DNA of 64,000 bases from Aureliella helgolandensis (lineage in GTDB: Bacteria > Planctomycetota > Planctomycetia > Pirellulales > Pirellulaceae): NCBI RefSeq assembly GCF_007752135.1, contig NZ_CP036298.1:5952859-6016858 (forward strand), given 5' to 3'. The position numbers and the translations under genes are program-made. Positions 63,606 through 64,000 of this stretch are shown one piece after another (position 1 is the stretch's first letter; each line of letters begins with the position of its first letter). The notes below the pieces were generated by a model. The model did no database searches. It saw only the letters and a program-made list of their open reading frames with translations, and had not been told where the DNA came from.

Positions 63606-64000
63606 GTCGGGACCAACTTGAGAGGCTTGTTGAGCTGGTTCGTTTTCCAGTTTCAGCAAAAAATAGCAACGCAGCCCCCGCCGCTTTCTGCAATCGCAGC
63701 CCGCCTCGTGAACTGGCCTGAGCCAATGGCCGTCATAGGGCAGTTGGCACATGGGCCTCATGGTGAAGAGCCGTCGAGCTAAGACCTAGAATGCAGTTAA
63801 ATCGCCATCCCTTCGCACGAAAGGCGGCAGCGACCGAATTCGGTACCCGCGCCGAGGCTTGCGATTTCCACCAGCAACGGTCAATGGGTTGCTGCGATTC
63901 AACAGGGCATGAACGGTGTCCACATGTTGTTCAACTTGTTCAACGAATCGTGGAGTGCTAGCTTAGCGGTGTACTGCAATTAGCGGTGTACTGTTAAACT
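63606..64000. other. Right-end spacer
   Basis: About 395 bases to the window edge without recognisable gene. A 17-bp tandem repeat begins at 63963 and may continue beyond the edge. Confidence 0.4.
63963..63993. repeat. 17-bp direct repeat at window end
   Basis: TTAGCGGTGTACTG occurs at 63963-63976 and 63980-63993, period 17. The array may extend past the window. Confidence 0.7.

Overview
The window looks like a chromosomal segment of a planctomycete, probably Pirellulales (Rhodopirellula/Blastopirellula-like). Indicators are a DUF1559 H-X9-DG pseudopilin, a DUF1598 protein, many Tat- or Sec-exported Gfo/Idh/MocA and sugar-isomerase proteins, two exported sulfatases, a PL10 pectate lyase, a giant membrane Ser/Thr kinase next to an ECF sigma factor, weak or absent Shine-Dalgarno sites, frequent TTG/GTG starts and loose gene packing. 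No rRNA, tRNA, CRISPR array or prophage was found.

Layout. 1-6.1 kb: M20 peptidase (cut by the window edge), small membrane protein, an S9 peptidase whose 5' end is abutted by a REP-associated tyrosine transposase, QueD-like enzyme, MazG-like enzyme. 6.7-11.3 kb: sigma-70 factor, TIGR01777 epimerase, and a double penicillin-binding-fold fusion. 11.5-15.2 kb (minus): Tat sugar isomerase, pyrF, Gfo/Idh/MocA enzyme, Tyr/Gly-rich lipoprotein. 15.3-22.7 kb: DUF2079 membrane protein, a tight operon of two exported PDZ proteins with mutY, and a GNAT protein. 23.2-33.3 kb: panD, Gly/Tyr/Pro-rich exported protein, UVR-motif protein, zinc-ribbon/TerB protein, phosphotransferase, M20 carboxypeptidase, PL10 pectate lyase, amidohydrolase. 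34.0-38.8 kb: sulfatase, SGNH hydrolase, sulfatase, probably one polysaccharide-desulfating/deacylating unit. 39.0-44.7 kb: an NtrC-type two-component system divergent from a pseudopilin operon that carries a near-consensus sigma-54 promoter. 45.2-53.4 kb: DUF1598 protein, thioredoxin, DUF58/VWA pair, M16 peptidase. 53.9-59.2 kb: ECF sigma factor and a 1485-residue kinase ending in a polysaccharide-export-like domain. 59.8-63.6 kb: DoxX-like protein plus Tat oxidoreductase operon, EVE protein.

Repeats are concentrated in gene-poor and mostly convergent spacers: a short hairpin family (eight copies, with compensatory arm changes), a longer element of about 110 bp with terminal inverted repeats (copies near 44.8, 53.7 and 59.5 kb), several short tandem repeats of 10-17 bp period, a 29-bp perfect hairpin beside the transposase, and a probable group II intron scrap.

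The most interesting items are the kinase/polysaccharide-export fusion with its ECF factor, the sigma-54/NtrC/pseudopilin arrangement, the two-active-site penicillin-binding-fold fusion, a MutY with Glu at the usual catalytic Asp, and the two intergenic repeat families. All family assignments come from reading motifs by eye; no database search was possible.
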